In this document: one piece after another, positions 27,065 to 34,487 of the stretch | How the letters are laid out: every line of letters begins with the position of its first letter | How positions within the stretch are numbered: position 1 is the first letter of the stretch | NCBI GenBank assembly: GCA_052386745.1 | Contig: JBQTJW010000005.1 | Span: 62,001 to 126,000, forward strand | Length of the DNA stretch: 64,000 bases | Source: Panacagrimonas sp052386745 | GTDB lineage: Bacteria; Pseudomonadota; Gammaproteobacteria; Nevskiales; Nevskiaceae | Direction: 5' to 3' | Program-made: the position numbers and the translations under genes | The notes under the pieces: generated by a model | What the model saw: the letters and a program-made list of their open reading frames with translations, nothing else | The model's database searches: none | What the model was told of the DNA's origin: nothing

Positions 27065-27090
27065 GTGCCAAGTTAAGAAAAAATTGGCAC
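27065..27090 (-). promoter_or_regulatory. Inverted repeat upstream of alpA, candidate operator
   Basis: GTGCCAA (27065-27071) is repeated inverted as TTGGCAC (27084-27090) around a 12-base A-rich spacer, 58 bases before the alpA start. The arms are perfect. The surroundings are AT-richer than the chromosome, as expected for a promoter. No convincing -35/-10 pair was found. It could bind a dimeric repressor or AlpA itself. Confidence 0.45.
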
Positions 27091-27261
27091 GACTTTTCGG
27101 CTCGCTGCGTTTTGCTCGCGATGCGTTGCGCGATCCAATTCGTTATGGCTGATTCCGGCCGCCGTCGCCGGCCATGCCCAATCGCTCAGCGCGGGAACGG
27201 GCTGCGCTTCACCGAGCCAGCTCGCCGACGTATCGAGCGTGTACGCGCACGGCTTTCAGTC

Positions 27262-27624
27262 TCAGCGCCCCTTCAGCCGCACACCAGTACGGGCCGCCGC
27301 AGCGTTCATCGCCTCATGCGCCCAAGAATCAGCGCTGGCCCGCAAGTGCGATTGCGGCATATGACGCGCCGCGATGTTCGCCGTTTCTGGCGTCATCCAG
27401 ACAACGAACATTCGGCTGTTCTTGCGCCTGATCTTGACCCTGTGGGCAACGAACATGAGCCCGCCACTGATCCCAGGCAGCAACACCGGCGCGGGCTGAT
27501 CCAGGCTCACGTTCTGCGTGACGCGGTTGTTGCCGGGCTTCCCCGGAAACCATTCAGGCCGCACCAACCCCGCTGCCACCAGCTCCGATTCCGTTCCGGT
27601 CACGATCGATTTATGTCCTTTCAC
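27262..27624 (-). CDS. Hypothetical protein of the element
   Basis: 120 residues from a GTG at 27624, preceded by GGAG at nine bases. An open frame continues 19 codons upstream without a better start. The protein has no signal or membrane segment. It contains GLVRPEWFPGKPGNNRVTQN and a basic stretch AHRVKIRRKNSRMFVVWMTP, which looks like a folded, possibly nucleic-acid-binding domain. The opposite-strand frame over the same DNA is Arg/His/Pro-rich and less protein-like. It sits between integrase and alpA on the same strand. I do not recognise the family. Confidence 0.5.
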   Translation of the reverse strand: MKGHKSIVTGTESELVAAGLVRPEWFPGKPGNNRVTQNVSLDQPAPVLLPGISGGLMFVAHRVKIRRKNSRMFVVWMTPETANIAARHMPQSHLRASADSWAHEAMNAAAARTGVRLKGR

Positions 27625-27731
27625 TGGTTCCACTCCATGACGCGAGGAAAGGGCGACGGTGCATCTCCCTGACCACGCCACCGGCCCGCCTCATTGCCCG
27701 CTGTGATCCGCCGCGGGCTTCGCGGTGATCG

Positions 27732-28976
27732 CTATGCGGCGCGGGCGAAGGCCCCATGCACGACGCTGCCGCGCTTGAGTCCGTCCAGGTAGTCGGCCCA
27801 GGCCTGCATCATCTTCCGGCGCTCATCCAGGTATTGCGCGCGGTCGTACGCGGCGCCCAGCGGGCCGCTGGCCTTGTGTGCGAGCTGGCGTTCGATGGCG
27901 TCGGGCTTCCATCCCAACTCGGACAGCAGCGAGCGCGCCGTGGCCCGGAAGCCGTGGCCGGTCATCTGATCGCCCGAGTAGCCCAGGCCACGCAGCGCGG
28001 CCGTGATGGCGTTCTCGCTCATGGGCCGCGCTCGGGTGCGGGCGTTCGGGAACAGGTAGCGCGGTGCGTCCGGCTTGGCCGGCATGCCGCCGCCGGTCAG
28101 CCGGTGCAGCTCGCGCAGCACCGCCACGGCCTGCGCGCACAGCGGCACGATGTGATTCGCCTTCGTCTTGCTCACGAAGTAGCGCCAGGAAGGCGCGGGG
28201 CCGTCCAGCTCGAACTGCGACCATTGCGCGGCGCGCAGCTCGCCGGGACGAACGAACAGGATCGGCGCCAGCTTCAAGGCCGCGAGCACTTCGGGCGTGC
28301 CGGTGTAGCCGTCGATTGCGCGCAGCAGCTCGGCAACGGCCTTGGGCTCGGTCAGCGCCGCAAAGTGCTTCGTTGGCTTCTTGGGCTTGAGTGCGCCGCG
28401 CAGATCGCGGCAGGGATCGGACGTGGCGCGGCCGGTCGCGATGGCATAGCGAAACACTTCGGAGATTCGCGCCTTCATGCGGTGCGCGGTTTCCAGCTTG
28501 TCCCGCGCTTCGATGGCGCGAATCGCGGCGAGCACGTCGGGCGGCTGGATCGCGGCGAGCGGCTTGGCGCCGATGAAGGGATAGGCGAAGGATTCGAGCA
28601 TCCATCGCGCCTTGCCGTGCGTTCCGGCCGACATGGAATCGGCGCGCATCGCCAGCCACTCGACGGCCACGGCGCGGAATGTGCACTCGGCTTCCAACGC
28701 CTTGCGCGCCTTCACCGCCTGCCGGTGTGCGCTTGGGTCGCATCCTGTCGCCAGCAGCGTGCGTCCTTCGTGCCGGCGCTCCCGCGCCAGCCTGAGTGAT
28801 ACCTCGGGGTACGTGCCGAGCGAAAGCATCTTCTCGCGGCCTTCGAACACGTAGGCGAAGCGCCACCACTTCGCGCCGTTCGGGTTCACCAGGATGAACA
28901 GGCCATCCTCGCGGGGCAGCTTGTAGGGCGTCGCCTTGGGCTTCGCGTTGCGGATCAGGGTGTCATTCAGGCTCAT
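27732..28976 (-). CDS. P4-type tyrosine integrase
   Basis: 414 residues from ATG 28976 (MSLNDTLIRNAKPKATPYKL), the standard N-terminal DUF4102 arm-binding domain of P4/CP4 integrases. The catalytic domain shows Arg in FVRPGELRAAQW, Lys in FVSKTKANHIVPL, the HxxR box GHGFRATARSLLSELG and the nucleophile Tyr in AYDRAQYLDERRKMMQAW. All are intact, so the enzyme should be active. It lies next to tRNA-Leu, the presumed attachment site. Four AGTTACCCG-type repeats overlap its promoter region, so integrase binding could also repress its own gene. Confidence 0.95.
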   Translation of the reverse strand: MSLNDTLIRNAKPKATPYKLPREDGLFILVNPNGAKWWRFAYVFEGREKMLSLGTYPEVSLRLARERRHEGRTLLATGCDPSAHRQAVKARKALEAECTFRAVAVEWLAMRADSMSAGTHGKARWMLESFAYPFIGAKPLAAIQPPDVLAAIRAIEARDKLETAHRMKARISEVFRYAIATGRATSDPCRDLRGALKPKKPTKHFAALTEPKAVAELLRAIDGYTGTPEVLAALKLAPILFVRPGELRAAQWSQFELDGPAPSWRYFVSKTKANHIVPLCAQAVAVLRELHRLTGGGMPAKPDAPRYLFPNARTRARPMSENAITAALRGLGYSGDQMTGHGFRATARSLLSELGWKPDAIERQLAHKASGPLGAAYDRAQYLDERRKMMQAWADYLDGLKRGSVVHGAFARAA

Positions 28977-28987
28977 GGGGTGCTCGA

Positions 28988-29056
28988 CGGGTAACTCGAC
29001 GGGTAACTCAACCAAAACAGGACTCACATGGTTCAAGTTACCCGTAAAGTTACCCG
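28988..29056. repeat. Integrase arm-type repeats, right end
   Basis: Two copies of CGGGTAACT (28988-28996, 29000-29008) face two copies of AGTTACCCG (29036-29044, 29048-29056). Within each pair the spacing is 12 bases. They lie 12-80 bases upstream of the integrase start, overlapping its likely promoter. The left end of the element carries another pair. Confidence 0.75.
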
Positions 29057-29112
29057 CCGCAAGTGTCGGCTGTGGCTGGACGCAGGCGGACGACAAAAGA
29101 CGACGGCCAACA

Positions 29113-29135
29113 AAAAACCCCGCAAAATGCGGGGC
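29113..29135 (-). terminator. Intrinsic terminator of the tRNA-Leu transcript
   Basis: On the minus strand a 7-bp stem GCCCCGCA/TGCGGGG-type hairpin (29119-29135) with a 3-base loop is followed by six T. It lies 46 bases downstream of the tRNA 3' end. Being inside the presumed element boundary, it was probably brought in by the element and restores termination. Confidence 0.88.
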
Positions 29136-29181
29136 TTCCTGAACTTTCCCGGACTCGCTTGGACGTGTCCGAACTCCGACA

Positions 29182-29267
29182 TGGTGCCCGAAGCCGGACT
29201 CGAACCGGCACGACTCGAAAGTCAAGGGATTTTAAGTCCCTGGCGTCTACCATTCCGCCATTCGGGC
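29182..29267 (-). tRNA. tRNA-Leu (anticodon UAA)
   Basis: 86 nucleotides including an encoded CCA. The acceptor stem is GCCCGAA/TTCGGGC. The anticodon loop CTTAAAA gives TAA in a stem CAGGGA/TCCCTTG. A long variable arm with a GACT-TTCG-AGTC hairpin marks a class II tRNA, and the T-loop is TTCGAGT. The identity features match E. coli tRNA-Leu(UAA). The gene is intact although its 3' end serves as attachment site. Between it and ctaB only 20 bases remain. Confidence 0.96.
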
Positions 29268-29287
29268 GTCGCGCGCAAAAACCGGCT

Positions 29288-30211
29288 TCAGCTTCGGATC
29301 AGCTCGATCAGGCCGGCGAGGTAGTGATCCACCAGCAGCAGGGTGAAGATGCCCATGAGGTACACGATCGAGAAGCCGAACGTCTTCATCGGCAGGCCAG
29401 GCACCGGCCGCCACTTCAGGCGCACCGCGTACTGCAGGAACCGTCCGCCCAGGGCGAGCGCGCCGGCCAGATAGACCAGTCCGCTCATGCCCGTGACGTA
29501 CGGGAGCACGGTGACCACGAGCAGCAGCACGGTGTACAGCACCACCTGGGTCTTGGTGAATTCCACGCCGTGCGTGACCGGCAGCATGGGGATGTCGGCC
29601 TTGGCGTATTCCTCGCGACGTTCGATGGCCAGTGCCCAGAAATGCGGCGGGGTCCAGATGAAAATGATGAGAAACAGGATCAGCGCATGGGCGTGGACCT
29701 CACCGGTCACGGCCACCCACCCGAGCACGGGAGGAGCCGCGCCGGCGGCACCGCCGATGACGATGTTCTGCGGCGTTGCGCGCTTGAGGTAGAGCGTATA
29801 CACGCCGGCGTAGCCGATGAGCGTGAACTGGGTCAGCCACGCGGACAGCGGATTGACCAGGAACCAGAGCATGGCAAAACCGGCCAGGCCGAGGACGGTG
29901 GCGAACGCGATGGATTCGGTCATGCCCAGCGCCCCGGTCACCAGCGGGCGTCCGCAGGTGCGCGCCATGCGCCGGTCGATGTTGCGGTCGATGATCTGGT
30001 TGACCGCCGCCGCGCTGGCCGCCTGCAGGCCAATGCCCAGCGTTCCCCACAGCAGCGCACTCAGCGGGGGCAGGCCAGGCACCGCGAGAAACATTCCGAC
30101 GACGGCGGTGAACACGATGAGCATGACCACGCGCGGCTTGCACAGCTCGTAGTACTCGTTCACACGGTTGCTGGTACGGACGGCCGGGATGGATCGGGGA
30201 GTGGCACTCAT
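29288..30211 (-). CDS. ctaB: Haem O synthase (protohaem IX farnesyltransferase)
   Basis: 307 residues. The start ATG 30211 overlaps the ctaA stop by four bases (ATGA); a GTG six codons upstream is less likely. It has nine hydrophobic segments and the prenyl-pyrophosphate site NQIIDRNIDRRMARTCGRPL with a second loop GEVHAHALILFLIIFIWTPP and ERREEYAKADIPMLPVTHG. It farnesylates haem B to haem O in the inner membrane, the substrate of CtaA, for the a-type haems of the oxidase encoded upstream. It is last in the SURF1, SCO-like, ctaA, ctaB operon. Confidence 0.96.
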   Translation of the reverse strand: MSATPRSIPAVRTSNRVNEYYELCKPRVVMLIVFTAVVGMFLAVPGLPPLSALLWGTLGIGLQAASAAAVNQIIDRNIDRRMARTCGRPLVTGALGMTESIAFATVLGLAGFAMLWFLVNPLSAWLTQFTLIGYAGVYTLYLKRATPQNIVIGGAAGAAPPVLGWVAVTGEVHAHALILFLIIFIWTPPHFWALAIERREEYAKADIPMLPVTHGVEFTKTQVVLYTVLLLVVTVLPYVTGMSGLVYLAGALALGGRFLQYAVRLKWRPVPGLPMKTFGFSIVYLMGIFTLLLVDHYLAGLIELIRS

Positions 30212-31296
30212 CGGCGATGCGAGCTCCACGCAAAGAAATTGAGGCTCACCAGAGTGAGCAGCAGGAGGGCGGCGCCGGCATTATGCGCGGCTGCCAGCAG
30301 CAACGGCAGCTGAAGCTTGACGGTGGTGATGCCGATGACAACCTGGACGCAAAGAACAGCGGCGAGCAATCCTCCGAACACGCGCCAGCGGCGGTCCGCC
30401 CCCTGCATCAACAGGAGGATCGCCAGGGTCGACAGGACCAGCGTGGTCACCAGGGCACCGATGCGATGAAAGTAGTGGATGGTCACGCGGGCCCGGTTGT
30501 CGAGCACGCCATGCTCGTAATTGATGCCGAGGCCGCGCCAGAGCGTGAAGGCTTCCGGCACGTCGGTTTCCGGCAGCCAGCGGCCGTGGCAGGTGGGGAA
30601 GTCCGGACAGGCCAGCGCCGCATAGTTGGTGCTGGTCCAGCCGCCCAGGAAGATCTGGACCACGAGCACCGCCAGCGCAACCGGTGCCAGCCTCTGGATG
30701 GGCTGAAGCGCCGGAGCGCCAGGTGCGGCGGGAGCGTCGGCAGCTCCGGGTTCCCGTTCGGCCTGCCGTGTCGCCAGAAACATCCACACCAGCAGCGAAA
30801 GCGTGCTGAGCCCGCCGAAAAGGTGCCCGGTGACGACCAGCGGCTTGAGCTGCCAGGTCACGGTCCACATGCCCAGCAAACCCTGGAAGATGACCAGCCC
30901 GACAAGAAACCAGGGCAGCAGGCGCGGCATGCGGAGCTCCCGCCGCCCCAGGACGCTGAGCACTGCAAGGGCGACGATGAGGAGACCCAGCGTCGAGGCA
31001 AGGTAGCGGTGCGTCATCTCCTTCCAGGCTTTCGGTGCTTCGACCGGGCGGTCGGGAAACGCCTGCTCGGCTGCTGAAATTTCGTGGCTGGCATCAGGCA
31101 CGCCGATATGCCCGTAGCACCCGGGCCAGTCGGGGCAACCCAGGCCGGCGTCGGCGAGACGCACGTAGGCACCAAACACCACCACGCAAAAGCAGAGCGC
31201 GATGGCGACGAGGTTGAGTCTTCTGAAAGCGGTCACGGGACGGATACGCGGGACGGATACGGATGTACGGGTAACGGAATATGGGCGCCGGATCAT
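30208..31296 (-). CDS. ctaA: Haem A synthase (Cox15 type)
   Basis: 362 residues from ATG 31296. Eight hydrophobic segments are seen in two repeats. Haem ligands are His in EMTHRYLASTLG and TGHLFGGLSTL of the first repeat, and HYFHRIGALVTT and AAHNAGAAL of the second. Cys motifs LGCPDWPGCYG and LACPDFPTCHG are present. It oxidises the C8 methyl of haem O to a formyl group, making haem A. It overlaps the preceding SCO-like gene and the following ctaB by four bases each, so all are translationally coupled. Confidence 0.96.
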   Translation of the reverse strand: MIRRPYSVTRTSVSVPRIRPVTAFRRLNLVAIALCFCVVVFGAYVRLADAGLGCPDWPGCYGHIGVPDASHEISAAEQAFPDRPVEAPKAWKEMTHRYLASTLGLLIVALAVLSVLGRRELRMPRLLPWFLVGLVIFQGLLGMWTVTWQLKPLVVTGHLFGGLSTLSLLVWMFLATRQAEREPGAADAPAAPGAPALQPIQRLAPVALAVLVVQIFLGGWTSTNYAALACPDFPTCHGRWLPETDVPEAFTLWRGLGINYEHGVLDNRARVTIHYFHRIGALVTTLVLSTLAILLLMQGADRRWRVFGGLLAAVLCVQVVIGITTVKLQLPLLLAAAHNAGAALLLLTLVSLNFFAWSSHRR

Positions 31297-31913
31297 CCGA
31301 TCTGCGAAAGCCGCAACAGCTTGCTGAGGTCCTTCTGCATGCCCTTGAAGTCGGCCTGCGTCTCGCCACCGCGGCGGTAGACCATCAGCCAGTTGCCGTG
31401 GGGATCGACGAGATAGGCCGCGGCATCGCCGGGCTGCAGGACGTCGGATAGCCGCGCCCCCACTGCGCCCGCTTCGCCCAGGACATGCAGGTCAGGATGC
31501 TCCGGCCGCAGGCGGCCAGCGATGGCTTCCAGATTGGCCGGATCGCCCAGCACCAGCACGCGCTGCACGCGGCTGCGCTTCTCGTTCATGGCAATCCGCA
31601 CCTGCCGGGTCATGACGAGTTCCCGCAGGCACCCGGGGTCGCAGTCTGCTCCGGCGAGTACCACGTAGGTCCAGCGGCCCTGGAAGAAGGTGCCGTCCAA
31701 TGCCTCGTGCCTGACGTTCGTCAGGCTCAGTGCCGGCAGCGGCCGCGCCGGGTCCACCAGTTCCCCGTAGTTGGTCTTCCCCGTCGGGCGAAATTCCGGA
31801 AACCAGAAGTAGAGCGCGTAGGAAATCAGCAGGGGAAAGAAGAACAGGACGGCAAGCAGAATGAACTGCACCCGACCGCGGGGCGAAACACTGGGTACCG
31901 CTTGGGAGTTCAC
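31293..31913 (-). CDS. Membrane-anchored thioredoxin-fold (SCO-like) protein of the oxidase cluster
   Basis: 206 residues from a GTG at 31913 that overlaps the SURF1 stop (GTGA). One N-terminal membrane anchor (residues 13-35) is followed by an extracytoplasmic domain with VVLAGADCDPGCLREL, a C-x-x-x-C motif like the copper-binding CxxxC of SCO proteins, and a C-terminal YLVDPHGNWLMVYRRGG strand. The distal His of SCO1 is not clearly seen. Its position between SURF1 and ctaA suggests a copper or thiol role in oxidase assembly. Homologues are usually left as hypothetical proteins. Confidence 0.75.
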   Translation of the reverse strand: MNSQAVPSVSPRGRVQFILLAVLFFFPLLISYALYFWFPEFRPTGKTNYGELVDPARPLPALSLTNVRHEALDGTFFQGRWTYVVLAGADCDPGCLRELVMTRQVRIAMNEKRSRVQRVLVLGDPANLEAIAGRLRPEHPDLHVLGEAGAVGARLSDVLQPGDAAAYLVDPHGNWLMVYRRGGETQADFKGMQKDLSKLLRLSQIG

Positions 31914-32629
31914 GACGTGCGCCTGCCCGACTTGAAATTGAGTTTGACGAAAAGGAAGAGCAGCGTGGCCGCGAACGCAAACCACTGGGCTGCATACGCA
32001 TAGTGTCGCGCGGGCGGTACCGGATTGGGCATCGTCCACGCGCGCACGAAGCCGTCCGGTTCGGACGGATCCAGCAGCAGAACGCCCGCGGCCAATTTCC
32101 CACCCAGGATGCAGGACAGCTGCTCCTGGCTTGGATAACTCACCACGCGAGGAAATCCCTGGGCGTGGCAGGGCTCGGTGTCGAGCCTGAGCCCTGCTTG
32201 CGGCAAGGGACGCCAGTAGCCACTGATGCGACGTGCCTGTGAAGAGACGTCGATCGCGGGCATTACGCGGCGATCGGCGTTTGCCGGGACCCAGCCCCGG
32301 TCCACGATGACCCAGCCCCCTTCCAGCGGTACCGGCGTCCAGACGTGATAGCCGGGGATTCCGTCGCGCGTCTGATTGTCCAGCAGCAGCTGCCGGCCGG
32401 CATCAAACGACCCGGATGCCTCGACCCGGAGCGTCGTCAACCGATCGGGAGCGGGCGTATCGAGTCGCAGCGTCACGGGGGCAGCAGGCGCCTGTGAACT
32501 GAACGCATCCTGCAACGCCTGCTTTGCTTGCCCGCGCCCCACCTGCCACAGCCCCAGCGACACGAACAGCGCCGTCAGCACCGCTGTCGGTGCGATGGAC
32601 CAGAGGGGGGGATGGAACCGACCGGGCAT
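31910..32629 (-). CDS. SURF1 family cytochrome oxidase assembly protein
   Basis: 239 residues from ATG 32629. It has one membrane segment at each end (about 11-29 and 212-230), enclosing a periplasmic domain. SURF1 features are LGLWQVGRGQAKQA after the first segment, GYHVWTPVPLEGGWVIVDRG and the C-terminal YAYAAQWFAFAATLLFLFVK. SURF1 helps insert haem a into subunit I. It heads a four-gene operon leading to haem A synthesis and starts 81 bases from the divergent DUF2909 gene. Confidence 0.93.
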   Translation of the reverse strand: MPGRFHPPLWSIAPTAVLTALFVSLGLWQVGRGQAKQALQDAFSSQAPAAPVTLRLDTPAPDRLTTLRVEASGSFDAGRQLLLDNQTRDGIPGYHVWTPVPLEGGWVIVDRGWVPANADRRVMPAIDVSSQARRISGYWRPLPQAGLRLDTEPCHAQGFPRVVSYPSQEQLSCILGGKLAAGVLLLDPSEPDGFVRAWTMPNPVPPARHYAYAAQWFAFAATLLFLFVKLNFKSGRRTS

Positions 32630-32710
32630 GGGCGTGAGACTAGGCCTTGAGCGCAATCCGGCGTGCGACGGCGCTAACATCCATGCCCCGTGCACTCCAG
32701 CCCAGCGTTC

Positions 32711-32920
32711 ATGCTCATCAAGCTCCTCATCATCGCCCTGCTGATCGCCATCATCGTTGCATTGGTGTTTGGCGGAGTGTTCCTGATCAAGGACCCCAGC
32801 ACCAGCAAACGCACCTTGAAGGCGCTGTCGTGGCGGGTGGGCCTGCAGGTGGCGCTGATCGTATTGCTGGTCGTGGCGTTCTTCATGGGCTGGCTCAAGC
32901 CACACGAAGTGGGCGGATAG
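32711..32920 (+). CDS. DUF2909 small twin-transmembrane protein
   Basis: 69 residues from ATG 32711 (MLIKLLIIALLIAIIVALVF). Two hydrophobic segments (2-25 and 45-62) surround a short basic loop KDPSTSKRTLKAL. Proteins of this size and layout, named twin transmembrane or DUF2909, recur in oxidase loci of proteobacteria. The function is not established. It runs opposite to both oxidase blocks, between SURF1 and ctaE, and ends at the shared convergent hairpin. Confidence 0.85.
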   Translation: MLIKLLIIALLIAIIVALVFGGVFLIKDPSTSKRTLKALSWRVGLQVALIVLLVVAFFMGWLKPHEVGG

Positions 32921-32947
32921 CATCGGTTTGCCTGGCCCGCAGAGACG

Positions 32948-32973
32948 AAGAAGGCCCGTTTCCGGGCCTTCTT
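32948..32973. terminator. Bidirectional terminator hairpin
   Basis: AAGAAGGCCCG (32948-32958) pairs perfectly with CGGGCCTTCTT (32963-32973) over a 4-base loop. The stem ends A-rich/T-rich, and it lies between the converging DUF2909 and ctaE genes, so it serves both. Confidence 0.88.
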
Positions 32974-32989
32974 GCCATCCCTCGCAGCG

Positions 32990-33898
32990 TTAAAGCACGT
33001 AGACGAATATGAACAGGCCCACCCATACCACGTCGACGAAGTGCCAGTACCAGGCAACGCCTTCGAACCCGAAATGACTCTCCGGCTTGAAATGACCTGA
33101 CATCAGCCGGAAAGTGATCGTGATCAGCATGATGGTGCCGAGCGTCACGTGCATGCCGTGGAAGCCCGTCAGCATGAAGAACGTGGAGCCGTAGATGCCG
33201 CTGGACAGCTTGAGATTCAGTTCCGCGTAGGCGTGGTGATATTCCGTGGCCTGGCAGTACAGAAAAATCGCGCCCAGTGCGACGGTCGCCCACATCCACC
33301 AGATGCAGGCTGCACGATGGTTCGACTTGAGTGCGTGGTGCGCCATGGTGATGGTCACGCCGGACGTGAGCAGCAGCACCGTGTTGAGAAAGGGCAATCC
33401 CCAGGCGCCGATGGTCTCGAACTCGCCCCCGATCTTCGCCGGACCATTGGTCGGCCAGATGTTTTCGAACGCCGGCCAGTGAACCAGATGCGTCGCCATC
33501 TTGGTGCCTTCACCCGACAGCCAGGGGATTGAAAGTTCGCGCGCGTAATAGAGCGCGCCGAAGAAGGCAGCGAAAAACATCACCTCGGAGAAGATGAACC
33601 ACGCCATCGCCATGCGGTACGTGCCGTCCACCGCCTTGTTGTACTTGCCGTGCTCGCTCTCCAGCGAAACCGCGCGCAGCCAGCGGAAGATGATGTAGAT
33701 GGCCGCAGCGGCGCCGATCCAGATCGGGACGGGCCCGATATGTTTCTGCTCCAGGTACCCTGCGACGCCGACGATGGTCGCCGCGAGCCCGGCCGTGAGC
33801 ACGAACGGCCACGCGCTTGGATCTGGGACGAAATAACGGCTCGGTGGGGCTCCTGCAACGTCGTCGTGTGCGCCCTGCGTGGTGGCGTGAGTGGCCAT
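32990..33898 (-). CDS. ctaE: Cytochrome c oxidase subunit III
   Basis: 302 residues from ATG 33898 with AGGGAG upstream; an in-frame upstream extension is not conserved. Seven hydrophobic segments are seen. Typical subunit III features are FIFSEVMFFAAFFGALYY with the conserved Glu, GSTFFMLTGFHGMHVTLGTI and a terminal FEGVAWYWHFVDVVWVGLFI. It stabilises the proton-pumping core. It ends the DUF2244-ctaC-ctaD-small protein-ctaG-ctaE block and begins 22 bases after ctaG. Confidence 0.96.
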   Translation of the reverse strand: MATHATTQGAHDDVAGAPPSRYFVPDPSAWPFVLTAGLAATIVGVAGYLEQKHIGPVPIWIGAAAAIYIIFRWLRAVSLESEHGKYNKAVDGTYRMAMAWFIFSEVMFFAAFFGALYYARELSIPWLSGEGTKMATHLVHWPAFENIWPTNGPAKIGGEFETIGAWGLPFLNTVLLLTSGVTITMAHHALKSNHRAACIWWMWATVALGAIFLYCQATEYHHAYAELNLKLSSGIYGSTFFMLTGFHGMHVTLGTIMLITITFRLMSGHFKPESHFGFEGVAWYWHFVDVVWVGLFIFVYVL

Positions 33899-33920
33899 CG
33901 ATAGTGCTCCCTGGTCTCTT

Positions 33921-34487
33921 CTAACTTTGTTTCTGAACTGCCGGCGCAACGAGCGCCGACTCGGTCACATCGAAAAACGTGTACGACAACGTCACCGTAT
34001 CGACATCCGCGGGAAGTTGCGGATCAATGAAAAACCTCACTGGCATCTGTTTTTCTTCGCCAGGCTGAAACGCCTGATGATTGAAGCAGAAACACTCCGT
34101 CTTCCGCAGATGCTTCGCCGCATTCCACGGCGCTACGTTGGGCACCGCCTGGGCCACCAGATTGTGTCCTTCCGTGTTGCGCGCGTGGAAATTGACGGTT
34201 GAAAGCTGGCCTGGGTGAACCACGATTTCGGAGACTTCCGGGCGAAATTCCCATGAGCGCCCCCCGTTGACCGTGGTCACAAATATCACTTTGACGAGTC
34301 GGGACTCGTCGATGGCGGGCATCGCATTGGCATCTGCCGCCATGCCGGACAGCTTGCCGTTGATCCCCGTGGCCTTGCAGATCGCCGTGTAGATGGGCCC
34401 AAGGGCGAAACCGAATCCGAACATGCCGACAACGACGAGGAGCAATCGCCAGCTCTGACGCTTCCCTTCTCCTGTCGACACGCTCAT
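33921..34487 (-). CDS. ctaG: Cytochrome c oxidase copper-delivery protein (Cox11/CtaG)
   Basis: 188 residues from ATG 34487, overlapping the small upstream gene by four bases (ATGA). One N-terminal membrane anchor (14-33) is followed by a periplasmic immunoglobulin-like domain. The copper-binding pair is in TECFCFNHQAFQPGE, and the conserved end is PVRFFIDPQLPADVDTVTLS. Cox11 supplies the CuB copper to subunit I. Placement between subunits I and III is standard. Confidence 0.96.
   Translation of the reverse strand: MSVSTGEGKRQSWRLLLVVVGMFGFGFALGPIYTAICKATGINGKLSGMAADANAMPAIDESRLVKVIFVTTVNGGRSWEFRPEVSEIVVHPGQLSTVNFHARNTEGHNLVAQAVPNVAPWNAAKHLRKTECFCFNHQAFQPGEEKQMPVRFFIDPQLPADVDTVTLSYTFFDVTESALVAPAVQKQS

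Larger units (their letters stand above)
22906..29200. mobile_element. Compact P4-like integrated element beside tRNA-Leu (about 6.3 kb)
   Basis: The element is bounded on the right by the 3' end of tRNA-Leu and on the left by a degenerate copy of that 3' end (22906-22923). It holds, all on the minus strand, a P4-type integrase, a 120-residue unknown protein, an AlpA regulator, a Cys-rich unknown protein and a TOPRIM/SF3-like primase-helicase. An iteron-like array (23370-23613) lies behind the primase. AGTTACCCG repeats lie near both ends. There are no capsid, terminase, conjugation, toxin or defence genes. The set matches the integrase, regulator and replication core of P4-like satellites, without helper-hijacking or cargo genes. 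The exact left boundary is uncertain. Confidence 0.8.

Noticed and set aside
27112..27672. Plus-strand frame opposite the 120-residue element protein
   Set aside because: It is Arg/His/Pro-rich with no ribosome site or family likeness. The minus-strand frame reads more like a folded protein and agrees with the direction of all other element genes.
29036..29058. The 23-base repeat as the recombination core site itself
   Set aside because: It lies well inside the tRNA boundary and contains a doubled 9-mer with further inverted copies nearby, which fits arm sites better than a crossover core.
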